Assembly: GCF_008329535.1 (NCBI RefSeq)
Contig: NZ_NPKR01000001.1
Location: 372,001 to 436,000 of the forward strand
Length of the DNA stretch: 64,000 bases
From: Mycolicibacterium sp. P1-18
Lineage (GTDB): Bacteria; Actinomycetota; Actinomycetes; Mycobacteriales; Mycobacteriaceae
Direction: 5' to 3'
In this document: positions 55,020-64,000 of the stretch, piece after piece
Layout of the letters: each line of letters opens with the position of its first letter
Numbering within the stretch: the stretch's first letter is position 1
Made by a program: the position numbers and the translations under genes
The notes under the pieces: model-generated
The model's input: the letters and a program-made list of their open reading frames with translations, nothing else
What the model was told of the DNA's origin: nothing
Databases searched by the model: none

Positions 55020-56828
55020 GTGACTAGCCGGTGGCCGCGCTGGGGACGTGCGCTCCTGCTGGTGTCGACCGCCGCCCTGTACCTGCCGAACCTGTCCGAA
55101 TCCGGCTACGGCAACGCGTTCTACGCCGCTGCGGCGCAGGCCGGGTCGCGGAGTTGGTCGGCGTGGTTCTTCGGGTCGCTCGACGCCGGTGGCTTCATCA
55201 CCGTCGACAAGCCGCCGGCGTCGCTCTGGGTGACGGGTCTGTCGGTCCGCATATTCGGCCTCAACCCGTGGGCGGTGCTGGCGCCGCAGGCCGTGATGGG
55301 GGTGGCCGCGGTGGGGATGCTCGTCGCAGCGGTCCGCCGCGCGGTGCCCGACGCAGGGCAGGGCGCGGCCGCCGGCCTGATCGCCGGGGCCGTGCTGGCC
55401 TGCACGCCTGCTGTCGCCCTCGTGTTCCGGTTCAACAACCCCGACGCGCTGCTGGTCCTGCTGCTCGTCGTCGCGGCCTACTGCCTGGCCCGGGCCGTGT
55501 CCGTGGCGTCGTGGCGCTGGATGGCCGCCGTGGGATTGGTGATGGGCGCGGCGTTCCTCACCAAGATGCTGCAGGCCTTCCTGGTGCTCCCCGGATTCGG
55601 CCTCGCCTACCTGGTGGCCGCCCCGACGACGCGGCGGATCAGGCTGTTGCACGTCGCCGCCGGAGCGGGGGCGCTGGTCGTCGCCGCGGGGTGGTGGGTG
55701 CTCGCCGTGCAGCTGACACCGGCGGGCTCGCGGCCCTACGTCGGGGGCTCCACCGACGACTCCGTGCTCGACCTCGCGTTCGGGTACAACGGGATGAGCC
55801 GGCTGATCGGGCACGGAACAAGCGGGCGCGCAATGACACTCGGCCCCAAGAGCACGGCGACGGGTCTGCACCGGCTGTTCGTCACCGAGATGGCCAACGA
55901 GATCTCCTGGCTGTTGCCCGTCGCACTGTTCGCCGTGGCGTTCGGTGCCTACCTCGCCGCGCGACGGCGACTGGAGCGCACCGAGTGGGCGGCGCTCGTG
56001 TCGTGGGGTGGCTGGCTGCTGGTGACGGGTCTGGTGTTCAGCCTCATGGCCGGGACGATCCATCCGTACTACACCGCCGCCCTCGCACCGGCGGTCGCCG
56101 CGACGGTGGGGCTGGGCAGCGTGTGGGCCTGGCGGTGCAGGGGGGCCTGGAACGGCCGCCTCGCCATGGTGACCATGGCGGGTCTCGGCGCCTGGTGGTC
56201 GTCGACTCTGCTGCACCGCGACGAGTTTGGGCCGCGGTGGCTACCCGGAGTCCTTCTGGCCACCTGGCTGGTGGCGTCGGCGAGCGTCCTGGTGGGTCGA
56301 CGCCTGCCCGTGACGGCGGGCGTCGTCGCGGGGGTGGCGGCAGCGATGACGGGCACCGTCGCGTTTGCGATCGCGACGGTCGCCACGCCCCATCACGGCG
56401 CGGTCCCCGTCGCCGTCGGTCCGCGGGGACAGACCAATCACACCGTCGGCGGCTGGACCGGTGACGAGGCCACCAACCCCACCCTGGCCGGCATGCTCGC
56501 GGCGACCACCACCCAGTGGTCGGCGGCCACCAACGGATCGCAGTCCGCGGCGGCACTGGAATTGGCCACCGGAACGTCGGTGATGGCGATCGGCGGGTGG
56601 AGCGGCGATCCGACGCCCACCCTCGCCCAGTTCGTCGACGACGTGCGGACCGGCCGGGTGGCGTACTACGTGGAGGCCGGCCGTGGCGGCACGGCACGAG
56701 CGGAGGGCCCGGTGATCCGGTCGGAGAACCACGGCCGGTCCCACGTCCGGGAGATCGCCGACTGGGTGGCCGCCCACTATCCGGCGACGTCGATCGGCAC
56801 GTCGCTGGTCTACCGCCTCAGTCCTTGA
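55020..56828 (+). CDS. GT39/ArnT-like membrane glycosyltransferase
   Basis: A 602-residue polytopic GT-C enzyme with ~11-12 helices. The first outer loop [33 protein letters not shown] is typical of an actinobacterial ArnT/PMT group; [15 protein letters not shown] lies in a middle loop. The C-terminal ~150 residues are an extracytoplasmic domain. It would transfer a sugar from a polyprenyl-phosphate donor to an envelope acceptor. GTG 55020; end overlaps the convergent methyltransferase gene by 11 bp. Confidence 0.87.
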   Translation: MTSRWPRWGRALLLVSTAALYLPNLSESGYGNAFYAAAAQAGSRSWSAWFFGSLDAGGFITVDKPPASLWVTGLSVRIFGLNPWAVLAPQAVMGVAAVGMLVAAVRRAVPDAGQGAAAGLIAGAVLACTPAVALVFRFNNPDALLVLLLVVAAYCLARAVSVASWRWMAAVGLVMGAAFLTKMLQAFLVLPGFGLAYLVAAPTTRRIRLLHVAAGAGALVVAAGWWVLAVQLTPAGSRPYVGGSTDDSVLDLAFGYNGMSRLIGHGTSGRAMTLGPKSTATGLHRLFVTEMANEISWLLPVALFAVAFGAYLAARRRLERTEWAALVSWGGWLLVTGLVFSLMAGTIHPYYTAALAPAVAATVGLGSVWAWRCRGAWNGRLAMVTMAGLGAWWSSTLLHRDEFGPRWLPGVLLATWLVASASVLVGRRLPVTAGVVAGVAAAMTGTVAFAIATVATPHHGAVPVAVGPRGQTNHTVGGWTGDEATNPTLAGMLAATTTQWSAATNGSQSAAALELATGTSVMAIGGWSGDPTPTLAQFVDDVRTGRVAYYVEAGRGGTARAEGPVIRSENHGRSHVREIADWVAAHYPATSIGTSLVYRLSP

Positions 56829-57732
56829 CCGCGCTGACCAGGCTGTTCGACGCCGCCATCGGACCGGCATCCGGGTCGTCGGCAGGGATGGGCCTGCCGA
56901 CGGCGGCCAGGAGGTCGGCGAGCGGCGTCGGCGTGGCGTGCCAGCCGCGCGCACCGAACCACTCGTCGGCGGGCGCGATCTGCTCGTTGTAGATCAGGGT
57001 GAAGAAGGTGCCCTCCCGGCCGGCGTCGCGCTCCTCCCGCTGCTTGGCCTCGAACACCTGCTGGGGCATGGGCCTGCCCTCCTCCACGGCGACCCGGCTG
57101 CCGGGCGCCGACAAGCCGTCGATCCCGGCGAACAACTGATCCTGCGCGGCCGCGGGCAGGTAGATCATCAGGCCCTCGGCGATCCACGCGGTGGGCACCG
57201 ACGGGTCGAAGCCGGCGTCGGCGAGCGCGCGCTGCCAGTCGTCGCGCAGGTCGACGGCAACCTCGCGTCGGTCGGCGCGCGGTGGGTCGCCGAGTTGGGC
57301 CATCACGTCTCGCTTGAACGCCAACACCTTGGGCTGGTCGACCTCGAAGATCACGGTGCCGTCGGGCCACGGCAAGCGGTAGGCGCGCGAGTCGAGCCCC
57401 GCTGCGAGGATTACGACCTGCCGCACGCCCGCGGCGACGGCGTCGGCGAAGTAGGCGTCGAAGTACGTGGTCCGCGCCGCCTGGAACGACACGAAGTGCC
57501 GGCCGAAGTCGCCGTCGAGGAGCTGGTTGCCGTGGCTGCCCGACGCGCGGCCGTCCATCATGTCCGACCACTCGCCCCCGGCCGCCCGGCAGAAGGCCTC
57601 GGCGTAGGGGTCCACCACCAGCGGTTCGGGACTCTGGGCCTCCAATGCCCTTGCCGCGGCGACGAACAGGGCCGTCGAGCCGACGCTGGTGGTGATGTCC
57701 CACGTGTCTCGTTCGTCTCCGCCGGGTCGCAC
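56818..57732 (-). CDS. SAM-dependent O-methyltransferase (Rv0281-like, TIGR00027)
   Basis: A 304-residue member of the large mycobacterial LCMT-like methyltransferase family. Landmarks: [17 protein letters not shown] at the start, [18 protein letters not shown] (motif I), [15 protein letters not shown], and [11 protein letters not shown]. Targets are unknown; several paralogues usually exist. GTG 57732; 27 bp after the MpaB-like gene on the same strand, probably co-transcribed. Confidence 0.9.
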   Translation of the reverse strand: MRPGGDERDTWDITTSVGSTALFVAAARALEAQSPEPLVVDPYAEAFCRAAGGEWSDMMDGRASGSHGNQLLDGDFGRHFVSFQAARTTYFDAYFADAVAAGVRQVVILAAGLDSRAYRLPWPDGTVIFEVDQPKVLAFKRDVMAQLGDPPRADRREVAVDLRDDWQRALADAGFDPSVPTAWIAEGLMIYLPAAAQDQLFAGIDGLSAPGSRVAVEEGRPMPQQVFEAKQREERDAGREGTFFTLIYNEQIAPADEWFGARGWHATPTPLADLLAAVGRPIPADDPDAGPMAASNSLVSAVKD

Positions 57733-57759
57733 GCAGCCGACGATACGCCCGCGTCCGGA

Positions 57760-58656
57760 CTACACCAACGGGCGACCGGTCCTGATCCGCCGGTCGAGAT
57801 CGGTGAGCAGGACGTTGAACGGAAACTGCCGCACGGGGCGCGGCACGAGGTGGGTGGCGGTGCGCAGCAGGGCCGTCAACCGGTCGAATCGACGCTGTCG
57901 AGCGGCGTCCCACGGCAACCGCATCTCGTCCCGGAAGCGTTGCGGCAGAAAGCCCGTCGTGATCAGCAGGGCAAGGTCTTCGTGGCGGCGCTGCAGCGGC
58001 CCCGGCAGCCGCACCCCACGGATGCGGCTCGCGGCGATCGGATACAGGTACTCCCGGACCGTGTCGTCGATGTGCACCTTGGCCAGCTGCCGCTCCCAGT
58101 ACGCGTCGAAGGCGGCCCGGTCGGCGGGCCACATCTCCTGCGGTACCTGCAGCGTCGTCCCCAGCGTGCTGCCCTCGGCGTAGTGCCGGTCGGCGGTCTC
58201 GTCGTCCATCTCCCCGACGAACGTGCGATAGGAGTCGACGGCGCCCTTGTACAGGCAGGCCGCCACCCACATCTGCAGGTCCTCGTCGAAGGCGTTGTAC
58301 GCCACCGGACTCTCCGCCGTGGAGTACACCTGCGCATGGGCCTTGTTGACCGCGCGGCGGAAGGCGGCCTTCTGCTCGTCGCTGCCCCGGCCGGCGACGG
58401 CGAGGTAGGTGAACGTGGTGCGCGCCCGCTTGATCGGGTGCAGGTCGACCCGCCCGCTCTCGACGCGGCTCTCCAGCACGCCGTAGCCGACGCCCGGCCT
58501 GGCCAGTTGCATGATCACGTTCGCGGGTCCGAGCAGCAGTCCCACTCCCAGCAGACCGTCGTCGATGGTGGGGCCGCGCCGCCTCGGTCTGCGCCGCGCC
58601 GCCGGTGCGGCGGGCGCGCCGATCGGGCGCTCGACGTGACTGTTGCCGACCGTCAT
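57760..58656 (-). CDS. MpaB-like oxygenase (DUF2236; Rv0276-like)
   Basis: A 298-residue DUF2236 protein related to the latex-clearing/MpaB heme-dependent oxygenases: ANVIMQLARPGVGYGVLESRV near the start, then HPIKRARTTFTYLAVA and HAQVYSTAE with the conserved His residues; DEDLQMWVAACLYKGAVD follows. Heme binding and substrate are inferred from family. ATG 58656 is chosen over an in-frame ATG at 58665. Divergent from a TetR gene across a 76-bp region with an inverted repeat, as in Rv0275c/Rv0276. Confidence 0.88.
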   Translation of the reverse strand: MTVGNSHVERPIGAPAAPAARRRPRRRGPTIDDGLLGVGLLLGPANVIMQLARPGVGYGVLESRVESGRVDLHPIKRARTTFTYLAVAGRGSDEQKAAFRRAVNKAHAQVYSTAESPVAYNAFDEDLQMWVAACLYKGAVDSYRTFVGEMDDETADRHYAEGSTLGTTLQVPQEMWPADRAAFDAYWERQLAKVHIDDTVREYLYPIAASRIRGVRLPGPLQRRHEDLALLITTGFLPQRFRDEMRLPWDAARQRRFDRLTALLRTATHLVPRPVRQFPFNVLLTDLDRRIRTGRPLV

Positions 58657-58671
58657 GGACCACACCCCTCG

Positions 58672-58697
58672 TATCTGACAACTACTGTTTCCAGATA
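58672..58697. promoter_or_regulatory. Inverted repeat, likely TetR operator of the divergent pair
   Basis: Arms TATCTG (58672-58677) and CAGATA (58692-58697), with AAC/GTT pairing two bases further in on each side, 26 bp in total. It lies in the middle of the 76-bp region between the MpaB-like and TetR genes, where a local repressor would bind. Confidence 0.6.
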
Positions 58698-58732
58698 TTG
58701 CTCCGGCGGTTCCCGGGTGTCAAGATCGACCC

Positions 58733-59353
58733 ATGACCGACGTCCGGCCCTACCGCGGCGTGCAGGCGCGCGATCGCGTGGCCGAGCGCCGCCGCCGCCT
58801 GCTCGACGCGGGCCTCGAACTGCTCGGTGGGACCGACGGGCCGCCCGACCTCACCGTCCGCGCCGTCTGCGCCCACGCCGGCATCACCGCCAGGTACTTC
58901 TACGAAAGTTTCACCGACAAGGACGCGCTGGTCGCGGCGGTCTTCGATCGGGTGGTCGCCGACATCGCGGCCACCACCCAGGCCGCCGTCGCCGCCGCAC
59001 CGCCCGAGGAACAGAACCGGGCGGGCATCGCCAACCTGGTCGACGCGGTCGCCGCCGACGCCCGCGTCGGACGGCTGCTGTTCAACCCCCGGCTGACCAA
59101 TGCGGTGCTGGCGCGCAAGCGGTTCGAAGCCGGCGGCCTCTTCGCCCTCCTGTCCGGCGAGCACGCGGCGAGCGCCTACGCGCTACCGGACGACGACTGG
59201 ACCAAGTCGGCCGCGCACTTCATCGTCGGCGGTGTGGCACAGACCATCAGCGCGTGGGTATCCGGCGACGTCGCACTCAGCCAGTCGCAGTTGGTCTCTC
59301 ACCTCACCCGCATGCTGGACCTCCTCGCCGCGCGAGAACGGGACCGGCACTAG
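58733..59353 (+). CDS. TetR-family repressor (Rv0275c-like)
   Basis: A 206-residue regulator. Residues ~15-65 are the TetR helix-turn-helix (ERRRRLLDAGLELLG, then LTVRAVCAHAGITARYFYESF, and DKDALVAAVFDRVV). The C-terminal ligand domain has no recognisable specificity. Likely represses itself and the MpaB-like gene via the inverted repeat at 58672-58697. Confidence 0.9.
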   Translation: MTDVRPYRGVQARDRVAERRRRLLDAGLELLGGTDGPPDLTVRAVCAHAGITARYFYESFTDKDALVAAVFDRVVADIAATTQAAVAAAPPEEQNRAGIANLVDAVAADARVGRLLFNPRLTNAVLARKRFEAGGLFALLSGEHAASAYALPDDDWTKSAAHFIVGGVAQTISAWVSGDVALSQSQLVSHLTRMLDLLAARERDRH

Positions 59354-59471
59354 CCGTCGGCGGGTGAATTGCGCTATCCGGCAGCGGATTCTCTGGTCAA
59401 CGAGCGAATCTGAAACTAACATCACCCAATCGGCACCCGGTTCCTCGACGAGCGCCAGAGAGGTCGTCACC

Positions 59472-60590
59472 ATGACACCTGGAGTGCTGCGCGAGTTCGT
59501 GGCCGTGGACTCCCCCACCGCACGCCGGGCCGGTTCGGGCGGGCATCCGTGCCAGGGCGTCTACTACCGGGGCGTCGGCCGCAAGCCGAAGATCGGGATG
59601 ATCGCCACCCACTATCAGGTCGACTTCTCCGAGCACTACCTCGCCGACTACCTGGCAACCCGCGGCATCGGCTTCCTGGGCTGGAACACCCGCTTCCGCG
59701 GGAACGAGAGCAGCTTCCTGCTCGACCACGCGCTGGTCGACGTCGGCGTCGGCGTCCGGTGGCTGCGCGAGGTGCAGCACCTCGAAACCGTTGTGCTGCT
59801 GGGCAGCTCGGGCGGCGGCTCGTTGATGGCCGCCTATCAGGCGCAAGCCGTCGACCCCCACGTCACGCCCATGGACGGCATGCGACCCGCCGCTGGACTC
59901 GGAGACCTTCCGCCGGCCGACGGCTACGTCGCCAGCGCCGCGCATCCCGGCCGGCCCCAGGTGCTGACGGCGTGGATGGACGGCTCCGTGGTCGACGAGA
60001 ACGACCCCGTGGCCACCGACGCCAGCCTGGACGTCTTCGACGAGCGAAACGGACCGCCGTTCACGGCCGAGTTCGTCGAGCGCTACCGGTCCGCCCAGAC
60101 CGCCCGCAACCACGCGATCACCGACTGGGTCTACGACGAACTGAAACGCGTTCGGGCAGCGGGCTTCTCGGATCGTCCGTTCACGGTGATGCGCACCTGG
60201 GCCGACCCGCGGATGGTCGACCCCACCCTCGAGCCCACCAGGCGTCCGCCCAACACGTGCTACGCCGGAATCCCCGTCAGAGCCAACCGGTCGGCGCGCG
60301 GCATCGCCGCGGCCTGCACGCTGCGCAGCTGGCTGGGCATGTGGAGCCTCCGCACCGCCCAAACCAGCGCGGAGCCACACCTGGCGCGCGTCGACTGCCC
60401 CGCCCTGGTCATCAACGCCGAGCAGGACACCGGGGTCTACCCGTCGGACGCCCGACGCATCCTCGACGCCTTGGCGAGTACCGACAAGACTCCGTGTTCG
60501 ATCGACACCGACCACTACTTCACCACTCCCGGCGCGCGCAGCGAGCAGGCCGATACGATCGCGAAGTGGATCGCCAAGCGGTGGAAGTAG
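59472..60590 (+). CDS. Alpha/beta-hydrolase-like protein (Rv0272c-like)
   Basis: A 372-residue protein with the nucleophile elbow LLGSSGGGSL, an oxyanion region IATHYQVDFSEHYL, acid residue region LVINAEQDTGVYPSD and the late His in IDTDHYF. The order fits an alpha/beta-hydrolase fold with an inserted lid (~130-290). Substrate unknown. It is the first of a three-gene run with the hydroxyacid dehydrogenase and fadE6-like genes. GAGAGG lies nine bases before ATG 59472. Confidence 0.8.
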   Translation: MTPGVLREFVAVDSPTARRAGSGGHPCQGVYYRGVGRKPKIGMIATHYQVDFSEHYLADYLATRGIGFLGWNTRFRGNESSFLLDHALVDVGVGVRWLREVQHLETVVLLGSSGGGSLMAAYQAQAVDPHVTPMDGMRPAAGLGDLPPADGYVASAAHPGRPQVLTAWMDGSVVDENDPVATDASLDVFDERNGPPFTAEFVERYRSAQTARNHAITDWVYDELKRVRAAGFSDRPFTVMRTWADPRMVDPTLEPTRRPPNTCYAGIPVRANRSARGIAAACTLRSWLGMWSLRTAQTSAEPHLARVDCPALVINAEQDTGVYPSDARRILDALASTDKTPCSIDTDHYFTTPGARSEQADTIAKWIAKRWK

Positions 60591-61546
60591 TACGAGTGCT
60601 CGCCCACTTCACCCCGGGCGACAAGGTTCGCGAAGTGCTTGCCCCCGAGGCTGATTGGCTCGACGTGCGCTTCTGCGACGAGGACGACGACGAGACCTTC
60701 TACCGCGAACTCCCCGACGCCGAGGTGATCTGGCACGTGCTCCGCCCGCTGTCCGGCGCCGACCTCGAACTCGCGACGCGGTGCCGGCTGGTCCACAAGC
60801 TGGGGGCGGGGGTCAACACGATCGACGTCCCCGCCGCGACGCGGCTGGGCATCGCGGTGGCCAACATGCCGGGTGCCAACGCACCCTCGGTGGCCGAGGG
60901 CACGGTGCTGCTGATGCTCGCCGCCCTGCGCCGCCTCGTCACCCTCGACACGGCCACCCGTCAGGGCCGTGGGTGGCCGTCCGATCCGGCGCTCGGCGAG
61001 ACCGTCCGCGACGTCGGCAGTTGCACGGTGGGGCTGGTCGGCTACGGGAACGTCGCCAAGCGGGTCGAGGCGATCGTGGGCGCCATGGGCGCCCAGGTGA
61101 TCCACACCAGCACCCGTGACGACGGCACCCCGGGCTGGCGACCCCTGGCCGCACTGCTCGCCGAGAGCGACGTCGTGTCGCTGCACCTGCCGCTCACGGA
61201 GAAGACGTCCGCCCTGCTGAATGCCGAGAACCTGGCGCTGATGAAGAGCGACGCGGTACTCGTCAACACCTCGCGCGGGGCGATCGTCGACGAGTGGGCG
61301 CTGGCCGACGCACTCCGGGAGGGCCGGCTCGCCGCCGCGGGACTCGACGTGTTCGCCGTCGAACCCGTGCCCGCCGACAATCCCCTGCTGGCATTGGACA
61401 ACGTCGTCGTCAGCCCCCACGTCACCTGGTACACGGCCGACACCATGCGGCGATACCTCGCCGTGGGCGTCGACGACTGCCGCCGACTGCGCGACGGCGA
61501 GGACTTGGTGAACCTGGTAAACGAGGTGGCTGTCGCGCGGGGTTGA
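60581..61546 (+). CDS. D-isomer-specific 2-hydroxyacid dehydrogenase
   Basis: A 321-residue NAD-dependent enzyme. The Rossmann loop is GLVGYGNVAKRV; catalytic Arg in NTSRGAIVDEWAL, Glu in LDVFAVEPVPADNPL and His in SPHVTWYT. It interconverts a 2-keto acid and a D-2-hydroxy acid or resembles phosphoglycerate dehydrogenase. GTG 60581 overlaps the previous gene by 10 bp; GTG 60596 with GGAAG eight bases upstream is the alternative. Confidence 0.88.
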   Translation: MEVVRVLAHFTPGDKVREVLAPEADWLDVRFCDEDDDETFYRELPDAEVIWHVLRPLSGADLELATRCRLVHKLGAGVNTIDVPAATRLGIAVANMPGANAPSVAEGTVLLMLAALRRLVTLDTATRQGRGWPSDPALGETVRDVGSCTVGLVGYGNVAKRVEAIVGAMGAQVIHTSTRDDGTPGWRPLAALLAESDVVSLHLPLTEKTSALLNAENLALMKSDAVLVNTSRGAIVDEWALADALREGRLAAAGLDVFAVEPVPADNPLLALDNVVVSPHVTWYTADTMRRYLAVGVDDCRRLRDGEDLVNLVNEVAVARG

Positions 61547-61595
61547 CCCCCAGGTACGCTCGACCCCAACCCACCGGTTGATCAAGGAGCACCGC

Positions 61596-63776
61596 ATGCC
61601 GATCGCGATCCTTTCCGAGCACAACGACCTCGCCGCCTCCGTCCGGGATCTGGTGAAGCGGGTCGCGCCGTCGGAGGTGCTGCACGAAGCCCTCGAGACG
61701 CCGATCTCCAACCCGCCGCCCTTCTGGAAGGCCGCCGGCGAACAAGGCCTGCAGGGGCTGCACCTGTCCGAGGACGTCGGTGGCCAGGGCTTCGGCATCC
61801 TCGAACTCGCCATCGTGCTCGCCGAATTCGGCTACGGCGCGGTGCCCGGACCGTTCGTCCCGTCGGCCATCGCGAGCGCGTTGATCGCCGCCAACGACCC
61901 CGGCGACAAGCTCCTCGAGGGCCTCGCCTCCGGTGAGACCATCGCCGCCTACGCCATCGACTCCGGTCTCACCGCGACCCGTCAGGGCGGCGGCCTCGTC
62001 ATCCGCGGTGAGGTTCGCGCCGTACCCGCCGCCGCGCAGGCGTCGCTCCTGGTGCTGCCCGTGTCGATCGACAGCCGCGAGGAGTGGATCGTCCTCGACG
62101 CCGACCAGGTCGAGATCGAACCCGTCACGAGCGTCGACCCGTTGCGCCCGCTGGCCCACGTGCGCGCCAACGCCGTCGAGGTCGCCGACGACCGCGTCCT
62201 GACCAACCTCAGCCGCACCCGCGCCCGCGCCCTGATGTCGACGCTGCTGGCCGCCGAGTGCATCGGCGTCGCCCGCTGGGCCACCGACACCGCGTCGGAG
62301 TACGCCAAGATCCGCGAGCAGTTCGGTCGCCCGATCGGCCAGTTCCAGGCCATCAAGCACAAGTGCGCCAACATGATTGCCGAGACCGAGCGGGCGACCG
62401 CCGCGGTGTGGGATGCCGCCCGCGCCTTGGACGAGGAAGACGGTGAGAGCAACTTCGAGTTCGCCGCCGCGGTCGCAGGCACGCTCGCCCCCGTCGCCGC
62501 CCAGCACACCACGCAGGACTGCATCCAGGTGCACGGCGGCATCGGCTTCACCTGGGAGCACGACACCAACGTCTACTACCGGCGCGCCATCGTGCTCGCC
62601 GCCTGCTTTGGCCGGGCCGCGGACTACCCGCAGCAGGTGGTCGACGTCGCCACCAGCACCGGGATGCGTCCGATCAACATCGACCTCGACCCCGACACCG
62701 AGAAGCTCCGCGAGGGGATCCGCGCGGAAGTCGCTGCGCTGAAGGCACTTCCGAGCGAGGAGCGCGTGACCGCGATCGCCGAGGGCGGCTGGGTGTCGCC
62801 GCACCTGCCGACGCCGTGGGGCCGGGCCGCCCAGCCGATCGAGCAGATCATCATCGCCCAGGAGTTCTCCACCGGTCGCGTGAAGCGGCCGCAGATGGGC
62901 ATCGCCGCCTGGATCATCCCGTCGATCGTCGCCTACGGCACCGACACCCAGCAGCAGCGCTTCCTCCCGCCGACGTTCCGCGGCGAGATGATCTGGTGCC
63001 AGCTGTTCTCCGAGCCCGGCGCGGGTTCGGACCTGGCGAGCCTCACCACCAAGGCCACCAAGGTCGACGGCGGCTGGCGCATCACGGGACAGAAGATCTG
63101 GACCACCGGTGCGCAGTACTCACAGTGGGGCGCGCTGCTCGCGCGCACCAACCCGTCGGCGCCGAAGCACGGTGGCATCACCTACTTCCTGCTCGACATG
63201 AAGGCCGAGGGCGTCGAGATCAAGCCGCTGCGCGAGCTCACCGGCAACGCGATGTTCAACACCGTCTTCATCGACGACGTCTTCGTGCCCGACGAGATGG
63301 TGCTCGGTGAGGTCGACCGCGGCTGGGAGGTCAGCCGCAACACGCTGACCAACGAGCGCGTGTCGATCGGCAGCAGCGAGCCGCCGTTCCTGGCCAGCCT
63401 CGAGCAGTTCGTCGAGTTCGTCCGCGATGGGCAGTTCGACCAGATCGAGCAGAACGAGGCGGGCAAGCTGATCGCCGAGGGGCATGCCGCCAAGCTGCTC
63501 AACATGCGCTCGACGCTGCTGACGCTCGCGGGCGGGGACCCCATGCCCGCGGCCGCGATCAGCAAGCTGCTGTCGATGAAGACCGGCCAGGGCTACGCCG
63601 AGTTCGGGGTGTCGTCGTTCGGCACCGACGCCGCGATCGGCGACCAGGGCGAGCCGTCCGGCAAGTGGGCGGAGTACCTGCTCGCCGGCCGGGCCACCAC
63701 GATCTACGGCGGCACCTCCGAAGTGCAGCTCAACATCATCGCCGAACGCCTGCTCGGCCTGCCCCGCGATCCGTAA
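61596..63776 (+). CDS. fadE6: Acyl-CoA dehydrogenase, two-domain (FadE6-like, Rv0271c)
   Basis: A 726-residue protein with two fused acyl-CoA dehydrogenase modules. The first (to ~370) includes REQFGRPIGQFQAIKHKCANM and IQVHGGIGFTWEHD; the second (~375-726) has WCQLFSEPGAGSDLASLTTKA (FAD/substrate loop), KIWTTGAQYSQWG and YGGTSEVQLNIIAERLLGLP. It oxidises an acyl-CoA to the enoyl-CoA. AAGGAG lies six bases before ATG 61596. Length and order match M. tuberculosis FadE6 (731 residues as I recall it). Confidence 0.92.
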   Translation: MPIAILSEHNDLAASVRDLVKRVAPSEVLHEALETPISNPPPFWKAAGEQGLQGLHLSEDVGGQGFGILELAIVLAEFGYGAVPGPFVPSAIASALIAANDPGDKLLEGLASGETIAAYAIDSGLTATRQGGGLVIRGEVRAVPAAAQASLLVLPVSIDSREEWIVLDADQVEIEPVTSVDPLRPLAHVRANAVEVADDRVLTNLSRTRARALMSTLLAAECIGVARWATDTASEYAKIREQFGRPIGQFQAIKHKCANMIAETERATAAVWDAARALDEEDGESNFEFAAAVAGTLAPVAAQHTTQDCIQVHGGIGFTWEHDTNVYYRRAIVLAACFGRAADYPQQVVDVATSTGMRPINIDLDPDTEKLREGIRAEVAALKALPSEERVTAIAEGGWVSPHLPTPWGRAAQPIEQIIIAQEFSTGRVKRPQMGIAAWIIPSIVAYGTDTQQQRFLPPTFRGEMIWCQLFSEPGAGSDLASLTTKATKVDGGWRITGQKIWTTGAQYSQWGALLARTNPSAPKHGGITYFLLDMKAEGVEIKPLRELTGNAMFNTVFIDDVFVPDEMVLGEVDRGWEVSRNTLTNERVSIGSSEPPFLASLEQFVEFVRDGQFDQIEQNEAGKLIAEGHAAKLLNMRSTLLTLAGGDPMPAAAISKLLSMKTGQGYAEFGVSSFGTDAAIGDQGEPSGKWAEYLLAGRATTIYGGTSEVQLNIIAERLLGLPRDP

Positions 63777-63794
63777 CCCGCACCGACACTCCGC

Positions 63795-63829
63795 TCGTTG
63801 ACGCGCTCCTCGGCGTGTCGCGTCAACGA
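63795..63829. terminator. Perfect inverted repeat after fadE6 (terminator or LysR site)
   Basis: TCGTTGACGCG and CGCGTCAACGA form an 11-bp perfect stem with a 13-base loop, 18 bp after the fadE6-like stop and 15 bp before the LysR start. No T-run follows. Confidence 0.55.
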
Positions 63830-63844
63830 CCGTAGTTTCGGCGC

Positions 63845-64000
63845 ATGAGCGCCGACATCACGCTGCGTCAACTGCGCTACTTCGCGGTGCTCGGCGAGGA
63901 GCTCAACTACCGGCGCGCGGCTGGGCGCCTCTTCATCACCCAGCCCGCGCTGTCGACGGCGATCAAACAGCTCGAGCAGCACTTCGGCGTGGTGCTGTTC
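63845..64000 (+). CDS. LysR-family regulator (3' truncated by window)
   Basis: The first 52 residues are a LysR winged helix-turn-helix (LRQLRYFAVLGEELNYRRAA, then ITQPALSTAIKQLEQHFG). The FITQPALSTAIKQLE spelling is typical of LysR members that control degradation or oxidative genes. The effector domain lies outside the window. Separated from fadE6 by the inverted repeat at 63795-63829. Confidence 0.85.
   Translation, partial: MSADITLRQLRYFAVLGEELNYRRAAGRLFITQPALSTAIKQLEQHFGVVLF

Overview
The window is a visibly GC-rich mycobacterial chromosome segment, most likely from a fast-growing Mycolicibacterium-type species. The evidence is F420-dependent LLM oxidoreductases, LpqN-type lipoproteins, MDMPI-fold enzymes, a CYP140-type P450, Stf0, a DUF222/13E12 HNH gene, leaderless TANNNT-N6-7-ATG/GTG promoters and mycobacterial SOS boxes. 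From memory (not searched), gene order follows the M. tuberculosis Rv0339c to Rv0271c interval, compressed, rearranged and interrupted by accessory genes.

Layout. 1-7.5 kb: Thr-rich tail of a cut-off gene, LuxR-type ATPase regulator (Rv0339c-like), HdrD-like Fe-S membrane oxidoreductase (Rv0338c-like) and aminotransferase alaA. 7.5-16.1 kb: YibE/F membrane protein, MDMPI enzyme, cyp140-like P450 with DUF1330 partner, udgA, a Pro-rich membrane protein, dcd, an LLM oxidoreductase and tRNA-Gly(CCC). 16.1-25.1 kb is accessory: MDMPI/LysR pair, FAD oxidoreductase plus two DUF202 proteins, a restriction-modification-repair cassette (C5 methyltransferase, XamI-like endonuclease, Vsr) behind a perfect SOS box, GNAT, and two exported proteins. 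25.9-28.6 kb: fatty acid desaturase, rmlA, Thr-rich membrane protein. 29-34.7 kb: complete peptide-type ABC importer operon behind a structured leader. 34.7-40.8 kb: exported PASTA-like protein, Hsp70-like Rv0312 homologue, SnoaL protein, Rv0309-like L,D-transpeptidase-fold protein, PAP2-lipid kinase fusion and PAP2 protein. 40.9-47.1 kb: NCS1 transporter with C-terminal zinc ribbon behind a terminator-like leader, methionine aminopeptidase, LpqN-like lipoprotein, YchJ protein and an SOS-box HNH gene broken by a one-base frameshift. 47.3-52.3 kb: sulfatase, Stf0 sulfotransferase, cysD and cysNC. 52.4-64 kb: LLM oxidoreductase, tam, amidohydrolase, GT39 transferase, methyltransferase, MpaB-like/TetR divergent pair, alpha/beta hydrolase, hydroxyacid dehydrogenase, fadE6-like acyl-CoA dehydrogenase and the start of a LysR gene.

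How genes work together. Methyltransferase, endonuclease and Vsr fit one modify-cut-repair module, apparently linked to DNA damage by a LexA site. stf0-cysD-cysNC are translationally coupled, so activated sulfate (PAPS) would be made beside the enzyme that uses it. The ABC genes overlap stop-to-start through most of the operon. Several convergent genes share their last 4-47 bp, and many first genes appear to start from leaderless promoters. No insertion sequence, integrase, rRNA or CRISPR array was seen.
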